Assembly (NCBI GenBank): GCA_004020365.1
Contig: SAQR01000047.1
Span: 1 to 50,297, forward strand
Direction: 5' to 3'
DNA length: 50,297 nucleotides
DNA from: Mesorhizobium sp.
Lineage (GTDB): Bacteria > Pseudomonadota > Alphaproteobacteria > Rhizobiales > Rhizobiaceae
Numbering within the stretch: position 1 is the first letter of the stretch; every line of letters starts with the position of its first letter. The position numbers and the translations under genes are program-made. The notes beneath the pieces were generated by a model. The model was not told where the DNA came from. It did not search any database and saw only the letters and a program-made list of their open reading frames with translations. This document shows, piece by piece, positions 1-7,171 of this stretch.

Positions 1-122
1 GCCTGCTGGTCACCACCGAAGCCATGATCGCGGAGGCTCCGAAGAAGGAGTCGGCCGGCGGCGGCATGCCAGGCGGCATGGGCGGCGGCGGCATGGGCGG
101 CATGGGCGGCATGGATTTCTAA
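1..122 (+). CDS. groL: Chaperonin GroEL, C-terminal end (partial)
   Basis: Only the last 39 codons are in the window, read from base 3 to the TAA at 120-122. The peptide ends in repeated Gly-Gly-Met units and finishes GGMGGMDF, the flexible tail that closes nearly all bacterial GroEL subunits and projects into the folding cavity. GroEL is the cytoplasmic ATP-dependent 60-kDa chaperonin that works with GroES. The 5' part, and any groES before it, lie outside the window. The last 18 bp of the gene, stop included, recur at 182-199 just past a hairpin. Confidence 0.93.
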   Translation, partial: LLVTTEAMIAEAPKKESAGGGMPGGMGGGGMGGMGGMDF

Positions 123-156
123 GAAATCCATAAAGCACGCCCATGAACTGATGATG

Positions 157-180
157 CTCAAGCCCGCAAGCGGGCTTGAG
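157..180 (+). terminator. Hairpin downstream of groEL
   Basis: Perfect inverted repeat CTCAAGCCCG-CAAG-CGGGCTTGAG, a 10-bp stem with a 4-base loop, starting 35 bp after the groEL stop. No T-run follows, so on its own it is more likely an mRNA-stabilising or REP-like hairpin than a classical terminator. It lies between the two copies of the groEL 3'-end sequence. Confidence 0.6.
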
Positions 181-225
181 TGGCGGCATGGATTTCTAAT
201 CCAGCTCATCAGCCTTCTGATATGG

Positions 226-253
226 AAAGGGCGGCCGAGAGGTCGCCCTTTTT
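226..253 (+). terminator. Rho-independent terminator of groEL
   Basis: AAAGGGCG ... CGCCCTTT forms an 8-bp stem, and the 3' arm runs into five T residues. This is the standard intrinsic-terminator shape and probably ends the groEL transcript. 254-487 contains no gene I can support. Confidence 0.8.
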
Positions 254-487
254 GTTTGCCATGCGCCGCAATCGCCGTGCCAGCCGCGATCGGGGGGCGA
301 GACCTCCTGTACCGCTGTGCGCTTTGGCAATAGTTACGGCCTGGATCCTAGGTGATCCATGCCGTTACTTCTGAATGTTGCGGGGGTGCAGAATATGGAT
401 CGCAGGGCTGGAGCCATCTCATGTTCAGCCTTTCGGCCCCTCGACAGGACTCCGCGCCGTCCTCAAAAGCGATGAGGCGTGAAAGCG

Positions 488-1084
488 TCACTGCACGGCA
501 GCGACCTCTTTGGCCGGCAATGCACTCTCTATCAGCGCTGCGACTTCATCGGCCACCGCCAGTACCGGGGCGCGGTCGCGGCTGGCGCGCGCGATCACCA
601 TCAGCCCTTCCAGCGACGATTCGACAAGCAGCGCCAGGGCGCGGGCGCGGCGCTCAGGCACCCCTGCCCTGACGAAGGCCGCCTGCAGCAGGCCTATCCA
701 TTGCTCGAATGCCGACCGGCACAGTTCGGCCAGTTCCGGCACGTCGGCCGGCGAGTCCAGCACCAGGGGTGCGATTGGACAGCCAAGCGTGAACTGGTTG
801 TCCTCCAGCATGCGTGCGACCGACTGATAAATGTGGTGGACAGCCACCGCCGGATCTTTTTCGGCGGCCAGCTCTTCGCCAAGCCACCGAGACACCTTGT
901 CGACGCTGTCGCGCGTCACCTCGATGACCAGCTGGTCCTTGCCGCCCGGGAAATGAAAGTAGAGCGAGCCTCTTGGCGCACCGGAGGCGCTCAAAATGTC
1001 GTTGAGAGAGGTGCCGTGATAGCCGCGCTGCCTCAGCAGCAGCGCCGTCGCCTCGATCATGCGGGTGCGGGTGTCATTCGCCAT
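488..1084 (-). CDS. TetR/AcrR family transcriptional regulator
   Basis: A 198-aa one-component repressor. Residues about 5-50 form the TetR helix-turn-helix, with a typical recognition segment (GTSLNDILSASGAPRGSLYFHF). The rest is an alpha-helical ligand-binding domain with a GCPIAPLVLD stretch, as in the LmrA/YxaF-type branch. I chose the ATG at 1084 because MANDTRTRMIEAT is the usual beginning of the family and AGAGG lies just upstream; the frame stays open for 17 more codons. It is divergent from the OsmC gene, and a 17-bp perfect palindrome lies in the shared intergenic region, so it probably represses itself and the osmC-SnoaL pair. The ligand is unknown; a reactive organic compound would fit the OsmC neighbour (inference). 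Confidence 0.9.
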   Translation of the reverse strand: MANDTRTRMIEATALLLRQRGYHGTSLNDILSASGAPRGSLYFHFPGGKDQLVIEVTRDSVDKVSRWLGEELAAEKDPAVAVHHIYQSVARMLEDNQFTLGCPIAPLVLDSPADVPELAELCRSAFEQWIGLLQAAFVRAGVPERRARALALLVESSLEGLMVIARASRDRAPVLAVADEVAALIESALPAKEVAAVQ

Positions 1085-1128
1085 GTCAACCTCTGTCAGG
1101 AGGTGAGCATTATAGGCTTGCATCGAAT

Positions 1129-1170
1129 ATGACAACCGGTCTATATAGTATATAGATCAGTCTATATATT
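1129..1170. promoter_or_regulatory. Probable TetR operator between tetR and osmC
   Basis: TCTATATA-G-TATATAGA at 1140-1156 is a perfect 17-bp palindrome, and a third half-site TCTATATA follows at 1161-1168. The element is preceded by GACAACCGGTCT, a word that recurs in the operator region of the second TetR gene at 9775-9786. Its position between two divergent starts, 56 bp from the regulator and 49 bp from osmC, fits control of both. Confidence 0.75.
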
Positions 1171-1204
1171 CCGGCGCCGTTTCATCGAAGAGGAGAACGA
1201 CAAA

Positions 1205-1654
1205 ATGACCATCCGTGAAGCAGAGGCCCAGTGGCAGGGTTCGTTGAAAGAAGGCTCGGGCCGTCTGCGGCTCGGCAGCGGAGTCTTCGAAGGCGCCTAT
1301 TCCTTCCCGTCGCGCTTCGAAAACGGTCCCGGCACCAATCCCGAGGAACTGATTGCGGCGGCGCATGCCGGCTGTTTTTCGATGGCGTTGAGCGCCATAC
1401 TGGGCAGCGGCGGCCATGTCCCCGTAGGGATCCACACCGTCGCCAAGGTGCATCTCGGCACGAGCACGGCCGGACCGACGCTCACCCGCATCGATCTCGA
1501 AACGGAAGCCGAGGTCCCGGGACTGGCGCCCGAGGAATTCCAGCGGCTTGCCCAATCGGCGAAAGCAACATGCCTCGTCTCGCGGGCTTTGGCCGGCGTG
1601 GCTGATATCAGGCTCAAGGCCGACCTCGTCACGGCCGCCGCTGCGGAAAAATGA
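1205..1654 (+). CDS. OsmC family peroxiredoxin
   Basis: A 149-aa cytoplasmic protein of normal OsmC length. OsmC/Ohr enzymes reduce organic hydroperoxides with two cysteines. Both are visible: one in NPEELIAAAHAGCFSMAL (near residue 57) and one in AKATCLVSRAL (near residue 122). The conserved Glu of the NPEEL motif is also present. The spacing and the CFSMAL form point to OsmC rather than Ohr. An AGGAG lies about 12 bp before the ATG. The next gene starts 17 bp after the stop, so the two are probably cotranscribed, and the upstream TetR palindrome suggests repression. Confidence 0.93.
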   Translation: MTIREAEAQWQGSLKEGSGRLRLGSGVFEGAYSFPSRFENGPGTNPEELIAAAHAGCFSMALSAILGSGGHVPVGIHTVAKVHLGTSTAGPTLTRIDLETEAEVPGLAPEEFQRLAQSAKATCLVSRALAGVADIRLKADLVTAAAAEK

Positions 1655-1671
1655 AATCAGGAGGTACCGAG

Positions 1672-2058
1672 ATGGAACGGGATAGCATCATGGTCGTCCA
1701 TCCAGACGACCAGTCCAGACAGACGGCCGAGATCATGCGGCGCTTCAACCACGTGTTCCAGCGTCATGATCCGTCGGCGCTCGCTGAGCTGGTGGCCGAA
1801 GACTGCGTCATCGAAAACACCGTGCCGGCGCCGGATGGCGCCCGCCATGCCGGCCGGGAGGCGTGCGTGCGGCTGTGGTCGGCGATCGCCAGCGAGCCCG
1901 GCACCCGCTTCGATATCGAGGAGACGTTCGTCGCCGGTGAGCGGGCGACAATCCGCTGGCGCTACTGGCCTGCCGACGGCAACTCCATTCGTGGCGTCAA
2001 TCTGATGCGCGTAGCGGACGGGCTGATCGTCGAAGCGATGGGATATGTAAAGGGATAG
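1672..2058 (+). CDS. SnoaL-like / NTF2-fold protein
   Basis: A 128-aa protein with the NTF2-like cone fold expected of SnoaL-like proteins: an N-terminal helix (AEIMRRFNHVFQRHDPSALAELVAEDCVIENTVP), a middle Gly-Arg loop (HAGREACVRLW), then strands ending RGVNLMRVADGLIVEAMGYVKG. Members act as small isomerases, hydrolases or ligand binders; no specific activity can be read here. I chose the start at 1672 because AGGAGG sits 7 bp upstream, although the frame opens at 1651. It follows osmC and probably shares its TetR-controlled transcript. It converges on the LysE-type gene with only 12 bp between the stops. Confidence 0.85.
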   Translation: MERDSIMVVHPDDQSRQTAEIMRRFNHVFQRHDPSALAELVAEDCVIENTVPAPDGARHAGREACVRLWSAIASEPGTRFDIEETFVAGERATIRWRYWPADGNSIRGVNLMRVADGLIVEAMGYVKG

Positions 2059-2070
2059 CGCCAACAGGTG

Positions 2071-2682
2071 CTATCGCTCGGTCAGCGCCAGTTTTGCGCC
2101 GAGCGCGACGAAGGCGCCGGCGAAGCTGCGGCGCATCCAGGTCAGCACTGCCGGCCGCGAGACGACATGGCTGCGGATCGAGGCGGCGAAGATGCCGTAG
2201 CCGGCAAAGACGACGAAGGTCAAAAGCATGAAGACGGTGCTGAGCTCCAGCATCTTCGACAGCGCATGCGGTTCGGTGGTGCTGACGAATTGCGGCAGGA
2301 AGGCGAAGAAGAAGATCGACAGCTTCGGGTTGAGGATGTTGATGAGGATGCCTGAGGTGATCACCTTGCCGGCCGAGTGCGGCGCGACATCCTGCCCGAC
2401 GTTCAAGCCGCCGCTCTCCTTCAGCGTGTTCCACGCCATGTAGAGCAGATAGGCGACGCCCAGATATTTCAGCGTCTCGAAGGCGAGCGCGCTGGTGTGC
2501 AGCAGCGCCGCCAGACCGGTGATGGCGGCCGCCATGTGCGGAATGATGCCGAGCGTGCAACCGAAAGCCGCGATGATGCTGGCGCGCGCGCCACGCGAAA
2601 GTCCGGCGCTCAGCGTATAGAGAACGCCGGTGCCGGGCGAAGCCACGACGATCAGCGACGTCAACAAGAATTCGATGCTCAC
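2071..2682 (-). CDS. LysE/RhtB family amino-acid exporter
   Basis: A 203-aa inner-membrane protein of normal LysE/RhtB length. It opens MSIEFLLTSLIVVASPGTGVLY, the usual first helix with a Pro-Gly motif, followed by about five more hydrophobic helices including LGVAYLLYMAWNTL, a family hallmark. These proteins export amino acids or related small metabolites; the substrate cannot be assigned. The gene is a single transcription unit convergent with the SnoaL-like gene. The following 2683-3143 contains no gene I can support. A GGAAC at 2954 with CGTA 17 bp later is a weak stress-promoter candidate for the amidohydrolase. Confidence 0.9.
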   Translation of the reverse strand: MSIEFLLTSLIVVASPGTGVLYTLSAGLSRGARASIIAAFGCTLGIIPHMAAAITGLAALLHTSALAFETLKYLGVAYLLYMAWNTLKESGGLNVGQDVAPHSAGKVITSGILINILNPKLSIFFFAFLPQFVSTTEPHALSKMLELSTVFMLLTFVVFAGYGIFAASIRSHVVSRPAVLTWMRRSFAGAFVALGAKLALTER

Positions 2683-3143
2683 GATGCGTCCTCCGGTGAT
2701 CTGCCGGTCGGCAGGTTAGTCAGCGAAACGCGCGGGCACAAGCCAACCCGAGGCCCGGTAGCGTCTCATTTCGAATTTCGGGTCACGACCCAAAGCGGAA
2801 TCCCTCGGCGGAATTTTACACCCAAGACCCGCAGGCGAGGTTTCGTCAGATCGTCTGCTTTCTTCCTAAGGCAAAATTTGCGCTGCCAGCCCTGGCATCA
2901 TCGGATCGGCCCGACTTCCGAAACGACTCTTCACTGCGAACGAGGCCAGTCCGGAACACTTATTGACCCGATGCCGTATAAGCTACAAAGTTGTCCTTGC
3001 GCCGTGACCACCTCTCCTCCTGAAGCGGGATAATCGTCATGTGTCACAAATCCTTTGGATCGCAGGAGCTGACAAAAGGCAGAGTTGTGGCGCACGCCGT
3101 GTCCTGCGCCGCAGCCGTTTTCTCTCCTGCCCGCACGGCCTTC

Positions 3144-4472
3144 ATGATCCTTCGCTCAGGCAGAGAAATGCTTGCAGCAGCCCTCGTGCTCGGACTTTGC
3201 GCGACTGCAGCCGCTGACGACGTGCTTTTCGAAAACGTCCGCATCTTCGACGGAAAAGGCGCTGCACTTTCGGTCCCATCGAATGTGCTGGTCGAGGGCA
3301 ATGTGATCGCGCGGATCTCGACAAGTCCCATCGCGGCCGAAGGCGCGCGGCGCATTGCCGGCAACGGGCGAACGCTGATGCCGGGGCTGATCGATGCGCA
3401 TTGGCACGCAATGCTGATTGCATCCACCCCGGCAGAGGCGATGGGCGACATCGGCTTCGCCAATCTTGCGGCCGGCGACGAGGCGACGGATACGCTGATG
3501 CGCGGCTTCACCACCGTTCGCGACGTGGGCGGGCCGGCGTTCGGCCTCAAGCGCGCGATAGATCAAGGCATCATCGCGGGACCGCGCATCTATCCGTCCG
3601 GAGCCATGATCACCGTGACCAGCGGGCATGGGGATTTCCGCCAGCTCAGCGATTTGCCTCGGACGATCGGCGGCTTGTTCACCCCCATGGAGAGGAACGG
3701 CGGCAGCATAGTCGTGGACAGCCCCGACGAGGTGCGTTTGCGTGCCCGCGAGCAGTTCATGCAGGGGGCCGCGCTGCTGAAGTTGACAGCGGGCGGCGGC
3801 GTGTCGTCGCCGCACAGCCCGCTCGACGTCACCACCTTCACCGAGCCCGAACTGCGGGCCGCCGTTGAAATTGCCGAGAATTGGGGCACCTACGTCGCCG
3901 CGCACGCCTTCACCTCGGATGCGATCCGGAAGGCTGTCGCGGCTGGTGTTAAGTGCATCGAACACGGCTTCCTCATGGACGAGGCAACCGCCAAGCTGAT
4001 CGCCGAAAAGGACATTTGGCTGAGCTTGCAGCCGCTTCCCGAATTGATGAGGACAGGCCTCCAAGAGGGTTCGGTCGAGCGAGCCAAGGCCGAAGAGGTG
4101 TGGCCGGGCATCGGCAGGACCTACGAACTCGCGAAGAAATACAAGATCAAGACGGCATGGGGCACCGATGTCCTGTTCTCCCGCGCGTTGGCGAAGCAGC
4201 AGGGGGCAATCCTGGCGTCGCTTGTGCGTTGGTACACGCCTGCCGAAGCGCTCGTCATGGCGACCGGGACCAATGCCGAGCTGCTCTCGCTGTCGGGCCT
4301 TCGCAATCCCTATCCGGGAAAGCTCGGCGTGATCGAAGAGGGCGCGCTCGCCGACCTCCTGCTCGTCGAAGGCAATCCGCTGGAGAACCTCGACCTGGTG
4401 GCCGATCCTGCCAACAACTTCAAAATCATCATGAAGGACGGCCTGATCTACAAAAACACGCTGACTCAGTGA
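3144..4472 (+). CDS. Exported amidohydrolase (imidazolonepropionase-like)
   Basis: A metal-dependent amidohydrolase with a TIM-barrel core. Visible metal and catalytic residues, counted from 3144, are HxH in DAHWHA (H86, H88), Lys213 in LLKLTAGGG (carboxylated in the family), H254 in AAHAF, H274 in IEHGF and D342 in WGTDVL. The C-terminal GKLGVIEEGALADLLLVEGNPLENL closes the small beta domain typical of prolidase-like and imidazolonepropionase-like members. The N-terminus MLAAALVLGLCATAAADD looks like a signal peptide, so it probably acts in the periplasm. The frame is open back to 3039; starts at 3039 or 3168 are possible, and no good ribosome site decides. The substrate is unknown; a peptide or cyclic amide is plausible. 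Confidence 0.88.
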   Translation: MILRSGREMLAAALVLGLCATAAADDVLFENVRIFDGKGAALSVPSNVLVEGNVIARISTSPIAAEGARRIAGNGRTLMPGLIDAHWHAMLIASTPAEAMGDIGFANLAAGDEATDTLMRGFTTVRDVGGPAFGLKRAIDQGIIAGPRIYPSGAMITVTSGHGDFRQLSDLPRTIGGLFTPMERNGGSIVVDSPDEVRLRAREQFMQGAALLKLTAGGGVSSPHSPLDVTTFTEPELRAAVEIAENWGTYVAAHAFTSDAIRKAVAAGVKCIEHGFLMDEATAKLIAEKDIWLSLQPLPELMRTGLQEGSVERAKAEEVWPGIGRTYELAKKYKIKTAWGTDVLFSRALAKQQGAILASLVRWYTPAEALVMATGTNAELLSLSGLRNPYPGKLGVIEEGALADLLLVEGNPLENLDLVADPANNFKIIMKDGLIYKNTLTQ

Positions 4473-4608
4473 GGAACGACTGAGCCACCCGTCTCTACTC
4501 GACGCATCCGATGGCCTGCTGGGCCGCAGCGCGCTGGCATTCCACAGCCGAGCGACCAGGAATGGCGACTTCCCACCCGAGGTGGCTGAGACCTATCGAG
4601 GCCCGTTA

Positions 4609-4995
4609 TCACAACGTCGGCAGCCCATGTGCCTTGCGCGCCATCAGGCAATCGTCGCCGCCGGGCATGCAGGCGCGGCAGACGTCCGGTCTGACCTCGT
4701 AGATGCCACAAATGGTCGACTTGCCGACCTCGCCGGAAAGTGCCGAGCAGCGCACGCCGTCGCAGCGCATGCCGGCTTCGTCGGCAGCCACATATTTCTG
4801 CGGGATCCGGTCGAGCTGCGCGTCATCTTCGGTCGAGAAGCGCGGCCATTCGGATGAATAGGAACAGCAGGCTCCGCAGCTCTGGCAGTCGAAGAGAGGG
4901 ACGGCGCGCTCTTCTTCCCCTGATGAAAAACCTCCACCGCTCGCCAAGGCGAGCAGCCCTGACGCAACGGGATTCACACCGGCGCTTCGCGGCAA
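4609..4995 (-). CDS. YkgJ family cysteine-cluster protein
   Basis: A small cytoplasmic protein of the YkgJ/UPF0153 type, thought to bind an Fe-S cluster or zinc. The first cysteine group is FDCQSCGACCSYSSEWP and the second is CDGVRC...CGIYEVRPDVCRACMPGGDDC, in the expected order. The N-terminus is uncertain: the frame opens with TTG at 4995, GTG at 4977 is possible, and homologues usually begin just before the FDCQSCGACC motif. 4473-4608, between the amidohydrolase and this gene's 3' end, holds nothing I recognise. Cellular role unknown. Confidence 0.8.
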   Translation of the reverse strand: MPRSAGVNPVASGLLALASGGGFSSGEEERAVPLFDCQSCGACCSYSSEWPRFSTEDDAQLDRIPQKYVAADEAGMRCDGVRCSALSGEVGKSTICGIYEVRPDVCRACMPGGDDCLMARKAHGLPTL

Positions 4996-5000
4996 GGGCG

Positions 5001-5168
5001 CTACTTTTTCTTCCTGGTCTTGCGCGACGGCACGTCCGCCGGCGACTTGAACAGATCGGTCGCTGCCTCGGCGGCAACATCGGGTTTCGGCGCGGCGGCC
5101 GGCTTGGCCAGCTTTGCGGTGGCAGCGGATGCTGCCGGCTGATCCTTGGCGGAAAATTTTATGGCCAT
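5001..5168 (-). CDS. Small Ala/Lys-rich protein, last gene of a three-gene operon
   Basis: A predicted 55-aa protein starting MAIKFSAKDQPAAS. It is rich in Ala, Lys and Pro and ends in a basic tail, RKTRKKK. AGGA lies upstream of the ATG. It starts 1 bp after the stop of the preceding gene, which argues for translational coupling and that the ORF is real. No known domain; the composition resembles small nucleic-acid-associated or histone-like tails, but that is only an impression. Confidence 0.6.
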   Translation of the reverse strand: MAIKFSAKDQPAASAATAKLAKPAAAPKPDVAAEAATDLFKSPADVPSRKTRKKK

Positions 5169-5169
5169 A

Positions 5170-5577
5170 TCAATCCTCGTCGGAAAAACGCGATGCTGGC
5201 GCATTCGGGTTGCGAAGGCGGCCGATCAGCGCCGAGACCGCCGTGATGTTCATTTCCTCAGGCGACCAGTTCCTGGCCTCCTCGATGTGCCGAGGCGCCA
5301 GCTCGCGATGCGTGCTGCCGCTATAGGCGGCATCGTGATGGGTAACCCGCTCATGGGTCCTGGCATTTTCGCGGACATACTCGATCAGATAGTTCGGGCA
5401 TTCGGAGCGGCCACGCACGCCGAGCCTGACCTGGGCATCGCCATGGGCGCGCCTGCAGCGCTCGAGCTTTTCGAGCACGCGCCGGACATATTCGACCGGC
5501 TTGTCGAGATCTCCTACGACATCGGCGATGGTCGAATCGGCGGCGATCGTCTTTTGCGGGACGCGCTTGGTGGCCAT
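5170..5577 (-). CDS. Hypothetical protein, middle gene of a three-gene operon
   Basis: A 135-aa protein I do not recognise. It begins MATKRVPQKTIAADSTIADV, then has a charged helical stretch (KPVEYVRRVLEKLERCRRAHGDAQVRL) and a His-rich region (ARTHERVTHHDAAYSGSTHREL), and ends ALIGRLRNPNAPASRFSDED. There is no signal peptide or membrane segment, so it is probably cytoplasmic. Its ATG shares one base with the stop of the upstream gene (TGATG), and the next gene starts 1 bp after its stop, so the three are almost certainly one operon. Confidence 0.7.
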   Translation of the reverse strand: MATKRVPQKTIAADSTIADVVGDLDKPVEYVRRVLEKLERCRRAHGDAQVRLGVRGRSECPNYLIEYVRENARTHERVTHHDAAYSGSTHRELAPRHIEEARNWSPEEMNITAVSALIGRLRNPNAPASRFSDED

Positions 5578-5804
5578 CAGCGTTTGCCCACGCGCTTCGG
5601 CGCGGCGGCGAGCGCGGCCGCCGCAGCCAGTTCGTCGGCTTCCTTTTCCAGGCGCAGTTCGCGCAGCCGCGCGGTCTTGGCTTCCCGAGCCTGGCTGACA
5701 GCATCCTGCTCGGAGATAATGCGGTTGAGCGACATGGACTGGGTCTGGGTCTTGCTGAAGATGGATTCGGCCTGGTCGCGGGATTTCTTTGAAGTGGCGG
5801 TCAA
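5577..5804 (-). CDS. Hypothetical coiled-coil protein, first gene of a three-gene operon
   Basis: A predicted 75-aa charged protein ending ELRLEKEADELAAAAALAAAPKRVGKR. The second half has the heptad-like pattern of a coiled coil (SQAREAKTARLRELRLEKEADEL). I propose a TTG start at 5804, because GGGAG lies 7 bp upstream and there is no in-frame ATG at a sensible place; the frame is open to 5873. It overlaps the next gene by one base. 5805-6149 upstream contains no gene I can support. No known function. Confidence 0.6.
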   Translation of the reverse strand: MTATSKKSRDQAESIFSKTQTQSMSLNRIISEQDAVSQAREAKTARLRELRLEKEADELAAAAALAAAPKRVGKR

Positions 5805-6149
5805 GGTCTTTCTCCCGGTTCGGAGCGTAATGCCGAAAATGGCGAGACCGGTCTTTCGACCAGGACCACGCACAAAGCAATACGGCAGTCGGTTTCAAAT
5901 TGCTGGAGCATCCTTAGCACGTTCAAGCGAACGCGCGGTGCTCTTTTCGAACTTTTGCAGCGCCCGAAACGCAAAAGGCCAGGCATTGCCCGACCTCCGC
6001 TGGAGCGCCGCCGTCCGGTTGAACGCGCGTGCACTTGCTCATTCTGCGCAAGATCCTTCCGGAAACCGATGCTTCCGGAGTGACGCGCTGGAATTAGCCG
6101 TTCACCGGTGCCAGTACATCCGTGGTCACCGGCGAGGCCGAATTCCGTT

Positions 6150-6359
6150 TTAGGCCGCCTTCAACTGATCGGCGGACATCTTGCCCGACTTGTTGTCGCG
6201 GACCATCTCGTAGCCGAGCTTCTGGCCCTCGACGATGTCGCGCATTCCGGCGCGCTCTACGGCCGAGATGTGGACAAAAACGTCGGCCGAGCCGTCGTCA
6301 GGCTGAATAAAACCAAAACCCTTGGTGGCGTTGAACCATTTAACTGTGCCTGTGCTCAT
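6150..6359 (-). CDS. cspA: Cold-shock protein, CspA family
   Basis: A 69-aa single cold-shock domain protein. Both RNA-binding motifs are present: RNP1 as KGFGFIQP and RNP2 as DVFVHISAV. It begins [17 protein letters not shown], typical of alphaproteobacterial Csp proteins, which bind single-stranded RNA or DNA and act as RNA chaperones in the cytoplasm. I chose the start at 6359 because AAGGG lies 8 bp upstream; the frame is open to 6410. It is a single gene with a long leader. 6360-6927 otherwise holds no supported gene, apart from a terminator-like hairpin near 6756-6796 and the csbD promoter. Confidence 0.95.
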   Translation of the reverse strand: MSTGTVKWFNATKGFGFIQPDDGSADVFVHISAVERAGMRDIVEGQKLGYEMVRDNKSGKMSADQLKAA

Positions 6360-6755
6360 AACGAACCCTTTCCGTGGCAAATATTCGTTCGCCGTCATGC
6401 GAATGCACAACAGCGTTTGTCTCGATTTTGATGGGGGAAGTTCGTCAAAGGCGCGCCTGGACGCGCGGATAACAAAAGTCGGTCAAACAAATATCGACGA
6501 ATTGCTTTAGACTTCTTTTGGCGGCGAGTCAATTTTTTGCTTTCGTCGTGTCGGTAGCGCCGGAGTTGTTCGGGTTAGGTAGCACACGAGGTGTCCGGTT
6601 TTCTGTCTCCGTGAAGCGGCGGATCTGGCACACGAAACCAGGCCAGCGCCGGCTGTAAAAAAATTGCATGATGCCGGGAACCATTTTGGCATCCGTGCAT
6701 TTTTGAGATCGTCAGCAGTTCATGAGAGCAATCTCAGGAAAGGCTGACACAAAGG

Positions 6756-6796
6756 ACGCCTCCCGTGCAATAAAACGCGCGAGGGGCGTTCTTTTA
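6756..6796 (+). terminator. Possible orphan terminator hairpin
   Basis: ACGCC ... GGCGT arms enclose an AT-containing loop and are followed by TTCTTTT. No gene on the plus strand ends here, so it could close a small RNA starting upstream (about 6500-6750), or be chance. Weak evidence. Confidence 0.3.
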
Positions 6797-6870
6797 TGCC
6801 GAATAGCGATCGCCATGGCGGTCAAGGCCAAAAGCGGTGGCCTGTTGATTGACCGACGAGGCAGGGCTCC

Positions 6871-6895
6871 GGAACCGAAAACCCAGCCGCCCGTT
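6871..6895 (+). promoter_or_regulatory. EcfG/RpoE2-type stress promoter of csbD
   Basis: GGAAC at 6871-6875, 16 bp, then CGTT at 6892-6895. This matches the alphaproteobacterial general-stress consensus (GGAAC-N18-TT in Sinorhizobium RpoE2). The -10 ends 33 bp before the csbD ATG. CsbD-like genes are common members of this regulon, so position and gene identity agree. Confidence 0.75.
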
Positions 6896-6927
6896 TCCCA
6901 AGCAGATTGATTCCGGGAGATGCGGCC

Positions 6928-7107
6928 ATGGTGAACAAGAATCAGCTTGCGGGCCTAGCCAAGCAGCTCAAGGGCTCGGTGAAGAAAGCCGCCGGCAAGG
7001 CCACCAGCAACAGGCGCGTCCAGGCTGAAGGCGTGGCCGACAAGATCGTCGGCAAAATGCAGAAGGCCTATGGCGACATCAAGGACAAGCTCAGGAAGGT
7101 GATCTGA
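6928..7107 (+). CDS. CsbD family general-stress protein
   Basis: A predicted 59-aa, Lys/Ala/Gly-rich hydrophilic protein. It shows the CsbD pattern LAKQLKGSVKKAAGKATSNRRVQAEGVADKIVGKMQKAYGDIKDKLRK, and its length fits the family. CsbD-like proteins accumulate under general stress; their biochemical role is unknown. GGGAG lies 8 bp before the ATG at 6928, so I prefer it over the in-frame ATG at 6907. It stands alone, with an EcfG-type promoter directly upstream. Confidence 0.9.
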   Translation: MVNKNQLAGLAKQLKGSVKKAAGKATSNRRVQAEGVADKIVGKMQKAYGDIKDKLRKVI

Positions 7108-7171
7108 ACCCTGCGCTGCTGCTTCAATTGCGATGAGGAAGCGGCTTAGCGGTCTGCTGCTTCCGTTGCCG

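Noticed and set aside
1672-1700. GGAAC-N16-CGTC at the start of the SnoaL-like gene
   Set aside because: Inside coding sequence and too late to drive this gene; a chance match.
4473-4608. Possible gene remnant between the amidohydrolase and YkgJ genes
   Set aside because: A minus-strand reading has a Cys- and Ala-rich look, but it is too short and has no start or family match.
6722-6910. 62-codon frame before csbD
   Set aside because: Overlaps the csbD promoter and a terminator-like hairpin; no ribosome site or known pattern.
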